The notes under the pieces are model-generated. The model did no database searches and was not told the origin of the DNA. It was given only the letters and a program-made list of their open reading frames with translations. 64,000 nucleotides of DNA from Coriaria nepalensis (Eukaryota > Streptophyta > Magnoliopsida > Cucurbitales > Coriariaceae): positions 16,077,209 through 16,141,208 of the forward strand of contig CP114482.1 of NCBI GenBank assembly GCA_027186245.1, written 5' to 3'. The number at the start of each line of letters is the position of its first letter. The first letter of the stretch is position 1. Both the position numbers and the translations under genes were made by a program. Of the stretch, positions 36,720-49,217 are shown piece by piece.

Positions 36720-38815
36720 TAACATGCAATTAATCTACTGAATACAACAATGCATTATTTTACCATTAAAAAGCATATCACTCAGTGTTTTCATTCATTA
36801 AATTCTTTGAAGGCACTTCGAACTAATTCTCTTTTTGCATTTAAAACGCGACTTTCATGCATAACGTACAATTTATTTATTGATGGCAACTATGCATTTT
36901 TTAGCCATAAAGTCATAGTTTTGCGTCTCTTTTAGTCAGTAAATCATTCTAAATCACTTCGTATGAAATTCGGCATTTAAACATAACTTTCGTGCATAAC
37001 TTGCAATTGATCTATTATAGGCAACAATGCATTTGTTTAGCCTTAAAGTCATGTCACTGAGTCTCTTCTAGTCATTAAATCATTCTAAATTAATTCGAAC
37101 GAATTGGATTTTCGCCCTTCGAACATTATTTTCTTACATAACTTGCAATTAATCTACTGAATACAACAATGCATTATTTTAGCATTAAAAAGCATATCAC
37201 TAAGTGTTTTCAATCATTACATTGTTTGAAGGCACTTCGAACCAATTCTCTTTTTGCATTTAAAACGCGACTTTCATGCATAACTTGCTATTGATCTATT
37301 GATGGCAACTATGCATTTTTTAGCCATAAAGTCATAGTTTTGCGTCTCTTGTAGTCAGTAAATCATTCTAAATCACTTCGAACGAAATTCGTCCTTTAAA
37401 CATGACTTCCGTGCATAACTTGCAGCTGATCTTTTATAAGCAACAATGCATTTGTTTAGCCTTAAAGTCATGTCACTGAGTCTCTTCTAGTAATTAAATC
37501 ATTCTAAATTAATTAGAACGAATTCTATTTTCGCCCTTCAAATATTATTTTCTTACATAACTTAAAATTAATCTACTAAAGACAACAATGCATTATTTTA
37601 GCTTTAAAAAGCATATCACTCAGTCTTTTCAATCATTAAATTGTTTGAAGGCACTTCGAACCAATTGTATTTTTGTTTTTAAAACACGACTTTCATGCAT
37701 AACTTGCACTTGATCTATTGATGGCAACTATGCATTTTTTTAGCCTTAAAGTCATATTTTCGTGTCACTTTTAGTCAGTAAATAATTCTAAATCACTTCG
37801 AACGAAATTCGTCCTTTAAACATGACTTCCGTGCATAACTTGCATTTGATCTTTTGAAGGCAACAATGCATTTGTTTAGCCTTAAAGTCATGTCACTGAG
37901 TCTCTTCTAGTCATTAAATCATTCTAAATTAATTCGAATGAATTCTATTTTTGCCCTTCAAACATTATTTTCTTACATAACTTGTGATTAATCTACCAAA
38001 CACAACAATGCATTATTTTAGCATTAAGAAGAATATCACTCAGTCTTTTCAATCATTAAATTGTTTGAAGGCACTTCGAACCAATTCTATTGTTGTTTTT
38101 AAAACACGACTTTCATGCATAACATACAATTGATCTATTGATGGCAACTATGCATTTTTTAGCCATAAAGTCATATTTTTGCGTCTCTTTTAGTCAGTAA
38201 ATCATTCTAAACCACTTCGTATGAAATTCGGCATTTAAACATGACTTTCATGCATAACTTGCAATTGATCTATTATAGGTAACAATGCATTTGTTTAGCC
38301 TTCAAGTCATGTCACTGAGTCTCTTCTAGTCATTAAATCATTCCAAATTAATTCGAACGAATTCTATTTTCGCCCTCCGAACATTATTTTCTTACATAAC
38401 TTGCAATTAATCTACTGAATACAACAATGCATTATTTTACCATTAAAAAGCATATCACTCAGTGTTTTCATTCATTAAATTCTTTGGAGGCACTTCGAAC
38501 CAATTCTCTTTTTGCATTTAAAACGCGACTTTCATGCATAACTTGGAATTATCTATTGATGGCAACCATGCATTTTTTAGCCATAAAGTCATAGTTTTGC
38601 GTCTCTTTTAGTCAATAAATCATACTAAATCACTTCGGATGAAATTCGGCATTTAAACATGACTTTCGTGCATAACTTGCAATTGATCTATTATAGGCCA
38701 CAATGCATTTGTTTAACCTTAAAGTCATGTCACTAAGTCTCTTCTAGTCATTAAATCATTCTAAATTAATTCGAACGAATTGTATTTTCGCCCTTCGAAC
38801 ATTATTTTCTTACAT
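36720..38815. repeat. 2096-bp super-repeat, copy 1
   Basis: Boundaries are approximate. Marks are at 36822 (CGAACTAATTCTC), 37103 (GAATTGGATTTTC), 37422 (GCAGCTGATC), 37563 (AACTTAAAATT), 38301 (CTTCAAGTCATG) and 38694 (TAGGCCACAATG). The unit at 37842 begins GCATTTGATCTTTTG, a subtype not matched in the next copy, so part of this copy was overwritten. Confidence 0.82.
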
Positions 38816-40911
38816 AACTTGCAATTAATCTACTGAATACAACAATGCATTATTTTACCATTAAAAAGCATATCACTCAGTGTTTTCATTCATTAAATTG
38901 TTTGAAGGCACTTCGAACTAATTCTCTTTTTGCATCTAAAACGCGACTTTCATGCATAACTTACAATTGATCTATTGATGGCAACTATGCATTTTTTAGC
39001 CATAAAGTCATAGTTTTGCGTCTCTTTTAGTCAGTAAATCATTCTAAATCACTTCGTATGAAATTCGGCATTTAAACATAACTTTCGTGCATAACTTGCA
39101 ATTGATCTATTATAGGCAACAATGCATTTGTTTAGCATTAAAGTCATGTCACTGAGTCTCTTCTAGTCATTAAATCATTCTAAATTAATTCGAACGAATT
39201 GTATTTTCGCCCTTCGAACATTATTTTCTTACATAACTTGCAATTAATCTACTGAATACAACAATGCATTATTTTAGCATTAAAAAGCATATCACTAAGT
39301 GTTTTCAATCATTACATTGTTTGAAGGCACTTCGAACCAATTCTCTTTTTGCATTTAAAACGTGACTTTCATGCATAACTTGCTATTGATCTATTGATGG
39401 CAACTATGCATTTTTTAGCCATAAAGTCATAGTTTTGCGTCTATTGTAGTCAGTAAATCATTCTAAATCACTTCGAACGAAATTCGTCCTTTAAACATGA
39501 CTTCCGTGCATAACTTGCAGCTGATCTATTATAAGCAACAATGCATTTGTTTAGCCTTAAAGTCATGTCACTGAGTCTCTTCTAGTCATTAAATCATTCT
39601 AAATTAATTAGAACGAATTCTATTTTCGCCCTTCAAACTTTATTTTCTTACATAACTTAAAATTAATCTACTAAAGACAACAATGCATTATTTTAGCTTT
39701 AAAAAGCATATCACTCAGTCTTTTCAATCATTAAATTGTTTGAAGGCACTTCGAACCAATTCTATTTTTGTTTTTAAAACACGACTTTCATGCATAACTT
39801 GCACTTCATCTATTGATGGCAACTATGCATTTTTTTAGCCTTAAAGTCATATTTTCGTGTCACTTTTAGTCAGTAAATAATTCTAAATCACTTCGAACGA
39901 AATTCGTCCTTTAAACATGACTTTCATGCATAACTTGCAATTGATCTATTATAGGCAACAATGCATTTGTTTAGCCTTAAAGTCATGTCACTGAATCTCT
40001 TCTAGTCATTAAATCATTCTAAATTAATTCGAACGAATTCTATTCTCGCCCTTCGAACATTATTTTCTTACATAACTTGCAATTAATCTACTGAAGACAA
40101 CAATGCATTATTTTAGCATTAAAAAGCATATCACTCAGTCTTTTCAATCATTAAATTGTTTGAAGGCACTTCGAACCAATTCTATTTTTGTTTTTTAAAC
40201 ACGACTTTCATGCATAACTTGCAGTTGATCTATTGAAGGCAACAATTCATTTTTTAGCCTTAAAGTCATATTTTTGCGTCTCTTTCAGTTAGTAAATCAT
40301 TCTAAATCACTTCGTATGAAATTCGGCATTTAAACATGACTTTCATGCATAACTTGCAATTGATCTATTATAGGCAACAATGCATTTGTTTAGCCTTCAA
40401 GTCATGTCACTGAGTCTCTTCTAGTCATTAAATCATTCCAAATTAATTCGAACGAATCCTATTTTCGCCCTTCGAACATTATTTTCTTACATAACTTGCA
40501 ATTATTCTACTGAATACAACAATGCATTATTTTAGCATTAAAAAGCATATCACTCAGTGTTTTCATTCATTAAATTGTTTGGAGGCACTTCGAACCAATT
40601 CTCTTTTTGCATTTAAAACGCGACTTTCATGCATAACTTGGAATTGATCTATTGATGGCAACCTTGCATTTTTTAGCCTTAAAGTCATATTATTGCGTCT
40701 CTTTTAGTCAGTAAATCATACTAAATCACTTCGGATGAAATTCGGCATTTAAACATGACTTTCGTGCATAACTTGCAATTGATCTATTATAGGCCACAAT
40801 GCATTTGTTTAGCCTTAAAGTCATGTCACTAAGTCTCTTCTAGTCATTAAATCATTCTAAATTAATTCGAACGAATTCTATTTTGGCCCTTCGAACATTA
40901 TTTTCTTACAT
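38816..40911. repeat. 2096-bp super-repeat, copy 2
   Basis: Marks fall 2095-2096 bp after those of copy 1: 38918, 39198, 39517, 39656, 40397 and 40790. The third unit has a GCAATTGATCTATTATAGGC alpha instead of the copy-1 form. Confidence 0.82.
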
Positions 40912-42032
40912 AACTTGCAATTAATCTACTGAATACAACAATGCATTATTTTACCATTAAAAAGCATATCACTCAGTGTTTTCATTCATTAAATTGTTTG
41001 AAGGCACTTCGAACTAATTCTCTTTTTGCATTTAAAACGCGACTTTCATGCATAACTTACAATTGATCTATTGATGGCAACTATGCATTTTTTAGCCATA
41101 AAGTCATAGTTTTGCATCTCTTTTAGTCAGTAAATCATTCTAAATCACTTCGTCTGAAATTCGGCATTTAAACATAACTTTCATGCATAACTTGCAATTG
41201 ATCTATTATAGGCAACAATGCATTTGTTTAGCCTTAAAGTCATGTCACTGAGTCTCTTCTAGTCATTAAATCACTCTAAATTAATTCGAACGAATTGTAT
41301 TTTCGCCCTTCGAACATTATTTTCTTGCATAACTTGCAATTAATCTACTGAATACAACAATGCATTATTTTAGCATTAAAAAGCATATCACTAAGTGTTT
41401 TCAATCATTACATTGTTTGAAGGCACTTCGAACCAATTCTCTTTTTGCATTTAAAACGCGACTTTCATGCATAACTTGCTATTGATCTATTGATGGCAAC
41501 TATGCATTTTTTAGCCATAAAGTCATAGTTTTGCGTCTATTGTAGTCAGTAAATCATTCTAAATCACTTCGAACAAAATTCGTCCTTTAAACATGACTTC
41601 CGTGCATAACTTGTAGTTGATCTATTATAAGCAACAATGCATTTGTTTAGCCTTAAAGTCATGTCACTGAGTCTCTTCTAGTCATTAAATCATTCTAAAT
41701 TAATTAGAACGAATTCTATTTTCGCCCTTCAAACATTATTTTCTTACATAACTTAAAATTAATCTACTAAAGACAACAATGCATTATTTTAGCTTTAAAA
41801 AGCATATCACTCAGTCTTTTCAATCATTAAATTGTTTGAAGGCACTTCGAACCAATTCTATTTTTGTTTTTAAAACACGACTTTCATGCATAACTTGCAC
41901 TTGATCTATTGATGGCAACTATGCATTTTTTTAGCCTTAAAGTCATATTTTCGTGTCACTTTCAGTCAGTAAATAATTCTAAATCACTTCGAACGAAATT
42001 CGTCCTTTAAACATGACTTCCGTGCATAACTT
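40912..42032. repeat. 2096-bp super-repeat, partial copy 3
   Basis: Carries the first half of the super-repeat (marks near 41013, 41293, 41471, 41613, 41751 and 41946). It then leaves the pattern: the CTTCAAGTCATG and TAGGCCACAATG units do not follow. Confidence 0.78.
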
Positions 42033-43290
42033 GCAATTGATCTATTATAGGCAACAATGCATTTGTTTAGCCTTAAAGTCATGTCACTGAGTCTCTTCTA
42101 GTCATTAAATCATTCTAAATTAATTCGAACGAATTCTATTTTCGCCCTTCGAATATTATTTTCTTACATAACTTGCAATTAATCTACTGAATACAAAAAT
42201 GCATTATTTTAGCATTTGAAAGCATATCACTCAGTCTTTTCAATCATTAAATTGTTTGAAGGCACTTCGAACCAATTCTATTTTTGTTTTGTAAACACGA
42301 CTTTCATGCATAACTTGCACTTAATCTATTGAAGGCAACTATTCATTTTTTAGCTTTAAAGTCATATTATTGCGTCTCTTTTAGTCATTAAATCATTCTA
42401 AATCACTTCGATCGGAATTCGGACTTTAAACATGACTTTTGTACATAACTTGCAGTTGATCTATTGAAGGCAACAATGCATTTGTTTAGCCTTAAAGTCA
42501 TGTCACTGAGTCTCTTCTAGTCATTAAATCATTCTAAATTAATTCGAATGAATTCTATTTTCGCCCTTCGAACATTATTTTCTTACATAACTTGCAATTA
42601 ATCTAGTGAATACAACAATGCATTATTTTAGCACTAAAAAGCATATCACTCAGTGTTTTCAATCATTACATTGTTTGAAGGCACTTTGAACCAATTCTCT
42701 TTTTGCATTTAAAACGCGACTTTCATGCATAACTTGCAATTGATCTATTGATGGCAACTATGCATTTTTTAGCCTTAAAGTCATATTTTTCCGTCTCTTT
42801 TAGTCAGTAAATCATTCTAAATCACTTCGTATGAAATTCGGCATTTAAACATGACATCCATGCATAACTTGCAGTTGATCTATTATAGGCAACAATGCAT
42901 TTGTTTAGCCTTAAAGTCCTGTCACTGAGCCTCTTCTAGTCATTAAATCATTCTAAATTAATTCGAATGAATTCTATTTTCGCCCTTCAATCATTATTTT
43001 CTTACATAACTTGTAATTAATCTACTGAATGCAACAATGCATTATTTTAGCATTTAAAAGCATATCACTCTGTCTTTTCAATCATTAAATTGTTTGAAGG
43101 CATTTCGAACCAAGTCTATTTTTGTTTTTAAAACACGACTTTCATGCATAACTTGCACTTGATCTACTGATGGCAACTATGCATTTTTTTAGCCTTAGAG
43201 TCATATTTTTGCGTCTCTTTTACTCAGTAAATAATTCTAAATCACTTCGAACGAAATTCGTCCTTTAAACATGACTTCCGTGCATAACTT

Positions 43291-43432
43291 GCAGTTGATC
43301 TATTATAGGCAACAATGCATTTGTTTAGCCTTAAAGTCATGTCACTGAGTCTCTTCTAGTCATTAAATCATTCTAAATTAATTCGAATGAATTCTATTTT
43401 CGCCCTTCAAACATTATTTTCTTACATAACTT
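43291..43432 (+). repeat. Monomer type alpha (142 bp)
   Basis: It opens GCAGTTGATCTATTATAGGC or GCAATTGATC, then AACAATGCATTTGTTTAGCC, TTAAAGTCATGTCACTGAGT and AATCATTCTAAATTAATTCG, and ends with TTATTTTCTTACATAACTT. Three main subtypes of its 3' half recur: CGAACGAATTCTATTTTCGC with CCTTCGAAC; CGAATGAATTCTATTTTTGC or TTTTCGC with CCTTCAAAC; and AGCGAATTTTATTTTCGC with CCTTCAAAAATT. The third is usually, though not always, linked to CATGTTACTGAG in the first half. Confidence 0.9.
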
Positions 43433-43574
43433 GTAATTAATCTACTAAAGACAACAATGCATTATTTTAGCATTAAAAAGCATATCACTCAGTGTTTTCA
43501 TTCATTAAATTGTTTGAAGGCACTTCGACCCAATTCTCTTTTTGCATTTAAAACGCGACTTTCATGCATAACTT
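43433..43574 (+). repeat. Monomer type beta (142 bp)
   Basis: It opens GCAATTAATCTACTGAATAC or GTAATTAATCTACTAAAGAC and has AATGCATTATTTTAGCATT, AAAAAGCATATCACTCAGT, TCATTAAATTGTTTGAAGGC and ACTTCGAACCAATTCT. Two 3' forms alternate along the array: ATTTTTGTTTTTAAAACACG followed by a gamma starting GCACTTGATC, and CTTTTTGCATTTAAAACGCG followed by a gamma starting GCAATTGAT. This copy has the second form. Confidence 0.9.
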
Positions 43575-43710
43575 GCAATTGATATATTGATGGCAACTAT
43601 GCATTTTTTTAGCCTTAAAGTCATATTATTGCGTCTCTTTTAGTTAGTAAATAATTCTAAATCACTTCGAACGAAATTCGGCCTTTAAACATGACTTTCG
43701 TGCATAACTT
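43575..43710 (+). repeat. Monomer type gamma (136 bp)
   Basis: It has GATCTATTGATGGCAACTATG or a variant, ATTTTTTAGCC, TTAAAGTCATATTTTTGCGT or CATAAAGTCATAGTTTTGCG, then AGTCAGTAAATAATTCTAAA. It is about 6 bp shorter than the other monomers because the T-rich stretch that follows AATTC in the others is missing. Its 3' quarter varies between distinct haplotypes: ACGAAATTCGTCCTTT, GTATGAAATTCGGCATTT, ACGAAATTCGGCCTTT, ACGAAATTCGGACTTT and GATCGGAATTCGGAC. Confidence 0.9.
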
Positions 43711-44341
43711 GCATTTGATCTATTGAAGGCAACAATGCATTTGTTTAGCCTTAGAGTCATGTGACTGAGTTTCTTCTAGACATTAAATCATTCTAAATTA
43801 ATTCGAATGAATGCTATTTTTGCCCTTCAAACATTATTTTCTTACATAACTTGTAATTAATCCATTGCAGACAACAATGCATTATTTTACCATTAAAAAG
43901 CATATCACTCAGTGTTTTCATTCATTACATTGTTCGAAGGCACTTCGAACCAATTCTCTTTTTGCATTTAAAACGCGACTTTCACGCATAACTTGCAATT
44001 GATCTATTGATGGCAACTATGCATTTTTTAGCCATAAAGTCATAGTTTTGCGTCTCTTTTAGTCAGTAAATCTTTATGAATCACTTCGTATGAAATTCGG
44101 CATTTAAACAAAAGTTTTGTGCATAGCTTGCAATTGATCTATTATCGGCAGCAATGCATTTGTTTAGCCTTAAAGTTATGTCACTGAGTCTCTTTTAGTC
44201 ACTAAATAATTCTAAATTAATTCGAACGAATTCTATTTTCGCCCTTCGAATATTATTTTCTTACATAACTTGCAATTAATCTACTGAATACAACAATGCA
44301 TTATTTTAGCATTTAAAAGCATATCACTCAGTCTTTTCAAT

Positions 44342-45180
44342 CATTAAATTGTTTGAAGGCACATCGAACCAATTCTATTTTTTGTTTTTAAAACATGACT
44401 TTCATGCATAACTTGCTATTGATCTACTGATGGCAACTATGCATTTTTTAGGCATAAAGTCATAGTTTTGCGTCTCTTGTAGTCAGTAAATCATTCTAAA
44501 TCACTTCGAACGAAATTCGTCCTTTAAACATGACTTCCGTGCATAACTTGCAGTTGATCTATTATAAGCAACAATGCATTTGTTTAGACTTAAAGTCATG
44601 TCACTGAGTCTCTTCAAGTCATTAAATCATTCTAAATTAATTCGAACGAATTCTATTTTCGCCCTTCAAACATTATTTTCTTACATAACTTAAAATTTAT
44701 CTACTAAAGACAACAATGCATTACTTTAGCATTAAAAAGCATATCACTCAGTGTTTTTATTCATTAAATTGTCTGAAGGCACTTCGAACCAATTCTCTTT
44801 TTGCATTTAAAATGCGACTTTCATGCATAACTTGCAATTGATCTATTGATGGCAACTAGGTATTTTATAGCCTTAAAGTCATATTTTTGCGTCTCTTTTA
44901 GTCAGTAAATCATTCTAAATCACTTCGTATGAAATTCGGCATTTAAACATGACTTTCATGCATAACTTGCAGTTGATCTATTATAGGCAACAATGCATTT
45001 GTTTAGCCTTAAAGTCATGTTACTGAGTCTCTTCTAGTCATTAAATCATTCTAAATTAATTCTAGCGAATTTTATTTTCGCCCTTCAAAAATTATTTTCT
45101 TACATAACTTGTTATTAATCTACTGAATACAACAATGCATTATTTTAGCATTAAAAAGCATATCACTCAGTCTTTTCAAT
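44342..45180. repeat. Two-unit (839-bp) tandem duplication, copy 1
   Basis: Aligns with 45181 to about 46040. Marks are ATTTTTTGTTTTTAAAACAT, GTCTCTTGTAGTC, TATAAGCAACAATGC, TAGACTTAAAG, GTCTCTTCAAGTC, CATTACTTTAGC and GGCAACTAGGTATTTTATAG. The copies differ at about a dozen positions or fewer by eye. Confidence 0.83.
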
Positions 45181-46040
45181 CATTAAATTGTTTGAAGGCA
45201 CTTTGAACCAATTCTATTTTTTGTTTTTAAAACATGACTTTCATGCATAACTTGCTATTGATCTACTGATGGCAACTACGCATTTTTTAGCCACAAAGTC
45301 ATAGTTTTGCGTCTCTTGTAGTCAGTAAATCATTCTAAATCACTTCGAACGAAATTTGTCCTTTAAACATGACTTCCGTGCATAACTTGCAGTTGATCTA
45401 TTATAAGTAACAATGCATTTGTTTAGACTTAAAGTCATGTCACTGAGTCTCTTCAAGTCATTAAATCATTCTAAATTAATTCGAACGAATTCTATTTTCG
45501 CCCTTCAAACATTATTTTCTTACATAACTTAAAATTTATCTACTAAAGACAACAATGCATTACTTTAGCATTAAAAAGCATATCACTCAGTGTTTTTATT
45601 CATTAAATTGTTTGAAGGCACTTCGAACCAATTCTCTTTTTGCATTTAAAACGCGACTTTCATGCATAACTTGCAATTGATCTATTGATGGCAACTAGGC
45701 ATTTTATAGCCTTAAAGTCATATTTTTGCGTCTCTTTTAGTCAGTAAATCATTCTAAATCACTTCGTATGAAATTCGGCATTTAAACATGACTTTCATGC
45801 ATAACTTGCAGTTGATCTATTATAGACAACAATGCATTTGTTTAGCCTTAAAGTCATGTTACTGAGTCTCTTCTAGTCATTAAATCATTCTAAATTAATT
45901 CTAGCGAATTTTATTTTCGCCCTTCAAAAATTATTTTCTTACATAACTTGTAATTAATCTACTGAATACAACAATGCATTATTTTAGAATTAAAAAGCAT
46001 ATCACTCAGTCTTTTCAATCATTAAATTGTTTGAAGGCAC
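45181..46040. repeat. Two-unit (839-bp) tandem duplication, copy 2
   Basis: Second copy, with GGCAACTAGGCATTTTATAG and TATAAGTAACAATGC as private forms. It breaks down where beta returns to ATTTTTGTTTTTAAAACACG. Confidence 0.83.
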
Positions 46041-46788
46041 TTCGAACCAATTCTATTTTTGTTTTTAAAACACGACTTTCATGCATAACTTGCACTTAAT
46101 CTGTTGAAGGCAAGTATTCATTTTTTAGCCTTAAAGTCATATTATTGCGTCTCTTTTAGTCATTAAATCATTCTAAATCACTCCGAACGAAATTCGGACA
46201 TTAAACATGACTTTCGTGCATAACTTGCAGTTGATCAATTGAAGGCAACAATGCATTTGGTCAGCCGTAAAGTCATGTCACTGAGTCTCTTCTAGTCATT
46301 AAATCATTCTAAATTAATCCGAATGAATTCTATTTTTGCCTTTCAAACATTATTTTCTTACATAACTTGTAATTAATCTATTGAAGACAACAATGCATTA
46401 TTTTACCATTAAAAAGCATATCACTTAGTGTTTTCATTCATTAAATTGTTTGAAGGCACTTCGAACTAATTCTCTTTTTGCATTTAAAACGCGACTTTCA
46501 TGCATAACTTACAATTGATCTATTGATGGCAACTATGCATTTTTTAGCCATAAATTCATAGTTTTGCGTCTCTTTTAGTCAGTAAATCATTCTAAATCAC
46601 GTCGTATGAAATTCGGCATTTAAACATAACTTTCGTGCATAACTTGCAATTGATCTATTATAGGCAACAATGCATTTGTTTAGCCTTAAAGTCATGTCAC
46701 TGAGTCTCTTCTAGTCATTAAATCAATCCAAATTAATTCGAACGAATTCTATTTTCGCCCTTCGAACATTATTTTCTTACATAACTTG

Positions 46789-46830
46789 CAATTCATCTAC
46801 TGAATACAACAATTAATCTACCGAATACAA
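46789..46830 (+). repeat. 21-bp internal tandem duplication in a beta monomer
   Basis: Two copies of a beta opening segment, CAATTCATCTACTGAATACAA (46789-46809) and CAATTAATCTACCGAATACAA (46810-46830), sit side by side and lengthen this unit to 440 bp. They differ at two positions, and no other unit in the window carries the doubling. Confidence 0.93.
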
Positions 46831-46849
46831 CAGTGCATTATTTTAGCAT

Positions 46850-48200
46850 TAAAAAGCATATCACTCAGTGTTTTCATTCATTAAATTGTTTGGAGGCACT
46901 TCGAACCAATTCTCTTTTTGCATTTAAAACGCGACTTTCATGCATAACTTGGAATTGATCTATTGATGGCAACCATGCATTTTTTAGCCATAAAGTCATA
47001 GTTTTGCGTCTCTTTTAGTCAGTAAATCATTCTAAATCACTTCGGATGAAATTCGGCATTTAAACATGACTTTCGTGCATAACTTGCAGTTGATCTATTA
47101 TAGGCAACAATGCATTTGTTTAGCCTTAAAGTCATGTTACTGAGTCTCTTCTAGTCATTAAATCATTCTAAATTAATTCTAGCGAATTTTATTTTCGCCC
47201 TTGAAAAATTATTTTCTTACATAACTTGCAATTAATCTACTGAATACAACAATGCCTTATTTTAGCATTTAAAAGCATATCACTCAGTCTTTTCAATCAT
47301 TAAATTGTTTGAAGGCACTTCGAACCAATTCTATTTTTGTTTTTTAAACACGACTTTCATGCATAACTTGCACTTAATCTATTGAAGGCAACTATTCATT
47401 TTTTAGCCTTACAGTCATATTATTGCGTCTCTTTTAGTCATTAAATCATTCTAAATCACTCCGAACGAAATTCGGACTTTAAACATGACTTTCGTGCATA
47501 ACTTGCAGTTGATCAATTGAAGGCAACAATGCATTTGGTCAGCCTTAAAGTCATGTCACTGAGTCTCTTCTAGTCATTAAATCATTCTAAATTAATCCGA
47601 ATGAATTCTATTTTTGCCCTTCAAACATTATTTTCTTACATAACCTTTAATTAATCTATTGAAGACAACAATGCATTATTTTACCATTAAAGAGCATATC
47701 ACTTAGTGTTTTCAATCATTAAATTGTTTGAAGGCACTTCAAACTAATTCTCTTTTTGCATTTAAAACGCGACTTCCATGCATAACTTACAATTGATCTA
47801 TTGATGGCAACTATGCATTTTTTAGCCTTAAAGTCATATTTTTGCGTCTCTTTTAGTCAGTAAATCATTTTAAATCACTTCGTATGAAATTCGGCATTTA
47901 AACATGACTTTCATGCATAACATGCAATTGATCTATTATAGGCAACAATGCATTTGTTTAGCCTTAAAGTCATGTCACTGAGTCTCTTCTAGTCATTAAA
48001 TCATTCCAAATTAAGTCGAACGAATTCTATTTTCGCCCTTCGAACATTATTTTCTTACATAACTTGCAATTAATCTACTAAATACAACAATGCATTATTT
48101 TAGCATTTAAAAGCATATCACTCAGTCTTTTCAATCATTAAATTGTTTGAAGCGACTTCGAACCAATTCTATTTTTGTTTTTTAAAGACGACTTTCATGC
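46850..48200. repeat. Duplicate with 5872-bp offset, copy 1
   Basis: Aligns with about 52722-54072 (fourteen units away). Shared rare marks are AACAATGCCTTATTTTAGC, TTCTAGCGAATTTTATTTTC, TTTGGTCAGCC, AACCTTTAATTAATC and CATTAAAGAGCATATC (47686 and 53558). Boundaries are approximate. Confidence 0.8.
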
Positions 48201-49217
48201 ATAACTTGCACTTGATCTATTGATGGCAACTATGCATTTTTTTAGCCTTAAAGTCATATTTTTGCGTCTCTTTTAGTCAGTAAATAATTCTAAATCACTT
48301 CGAACGAAATTCGTCCTTTAAATATGACTTCCATGCATAACTTGCAGTTGATCTATTATAGGCAACAATGCATTTGTTTAGCCTTAAAGTCATATCACTG
48401 AGTCTCTTCGAGTCATTAAATCATTCTAAATTAATTCGAACGAATTTTGTTTTCGCCTTTCCAACATTATTTTCTTACATAACTTAAAATTAATTTACTA
48501 AAGACAACAATGCATTATTTTAGCATTAAAAAGCATATCACTCAGTCTTTTCAATCATTAAATTGTTTGAAGGCACTTCGAACCAATTCTCTTTTGGCAT
48601 TTATAACGCGACTTTCATGCATAATTTGCAATTGATCTATTGATGGCAACTATGCATTTTTTTAGCCTTAAATTCATACTTTTGCGTCTCTTTTATTTAG
48701 TAAATCGTTCTAAATCACTTCGAACGAAATTCGGCCTTTAAACATAACTTTCGTGCGTAACTTGCAGTTGATCTATTGAAGGCAACAATGCATTTGTTTA
48801 GCCTTAAAGTCATGTCATTGAGGCTCTTCTAGTCATTAAATCATTCTAAATTAATTCGAACGAATTCTAATTTTGCCCTTCAAACATTATTTTCTTACAT
48901 AACTTCTAATTAATCTATTGAAGACAACAATGCATTATTTTAGCATTAAAAAGAATATCACTCAGTCTTTTCAATCATTAAATTGTTTGAAGGCACTTCG
49001 AACCAATTCTCTTTTTGCATTTAGAACGCGACTTTCATGCATAATTGGCAATTGATCTATTGATGGGAACTATGCATTTTTTTAGCCTTAAAGTCATATT
49101 TTTGCGTCACTTTTAGTCAGTAAATAATTCTAAATGACTTCGAACGAAATTCGTCCTTTAAATATGACTTCCATGCATAACTTGCAGTTGATCTATTATA
49201 GGCAACAATGCATTTGT

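Larger units (their letters stand above)
36584..42032. repeat. Array-2 block 5 (13 units, five-unit super-repeat)
   Basis: Alpha starts: 36584, 37003, 37422, 37842, 38261, 38679, 39098, 39517, 39937, 40356, 40775, 41194, 41613. A super-period of about 2096 bp (five units) dominates. Marks recurring in the same order are the GAATTGTATTTTCGCC alpha (GAATTGGATTTTC in the first copy), ACTAAGTGTTTTCAATC, GCTATTGATCTATTGATGG, CTATTATAAGCAAC (CTTTTATAAGCAAC in the first copy), CATAACTTAAAATTAATC with TTTTAGCTTTAAAAAGC, and ATATTTTCGTGTCAC. Confidence 0.9.
43291..43710 (+). repeat. Representative 420-bp HOR unit of array 2
   Basis: A typical complete unit: alpha 43291-43432, beta 43433-43574, gamma 43575-43710. 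Differences between units are mostly single substitutions. The common 419/420 alternation comes largely from the T run before AGCC in gamma (six versus seven T). Confidence 0.93.
42855..44625. repeat. Long-range duplicate (8385-bp offset), copy 2
   Basis: Downstream partner of 34470-36240, with few substitutions, such as GAATACAAC to GAATGCAAC and CAATTCT to CAAGTCT. The run ends near 44625, where GTCTCTTCAAGTC departs from GTCTCTTGTAGTC. Confidence 0.83.
42033..46645. repeat. Array-2 block 6 (11 units)
   Basis: Alpha starts: 42033, 42452, 42871, 43291, 43711, 44130, 44550, 44969, 45389, 45808, 46227. It includes the downstream copy of the 8385-bp-offset duplicate and a recent 839-bp duplication. 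The first of the alphas with the GCATTTGGTCAGCC variant appears at 46227. Confidence 0.9.

Noticed and set aside
36750..36935. 61-codon open reading frame in array 2
   Set aside because: It lies within beta-gamma monomers and is not maintained in other units at the same position; a chance opening in A+T-rich repeat.
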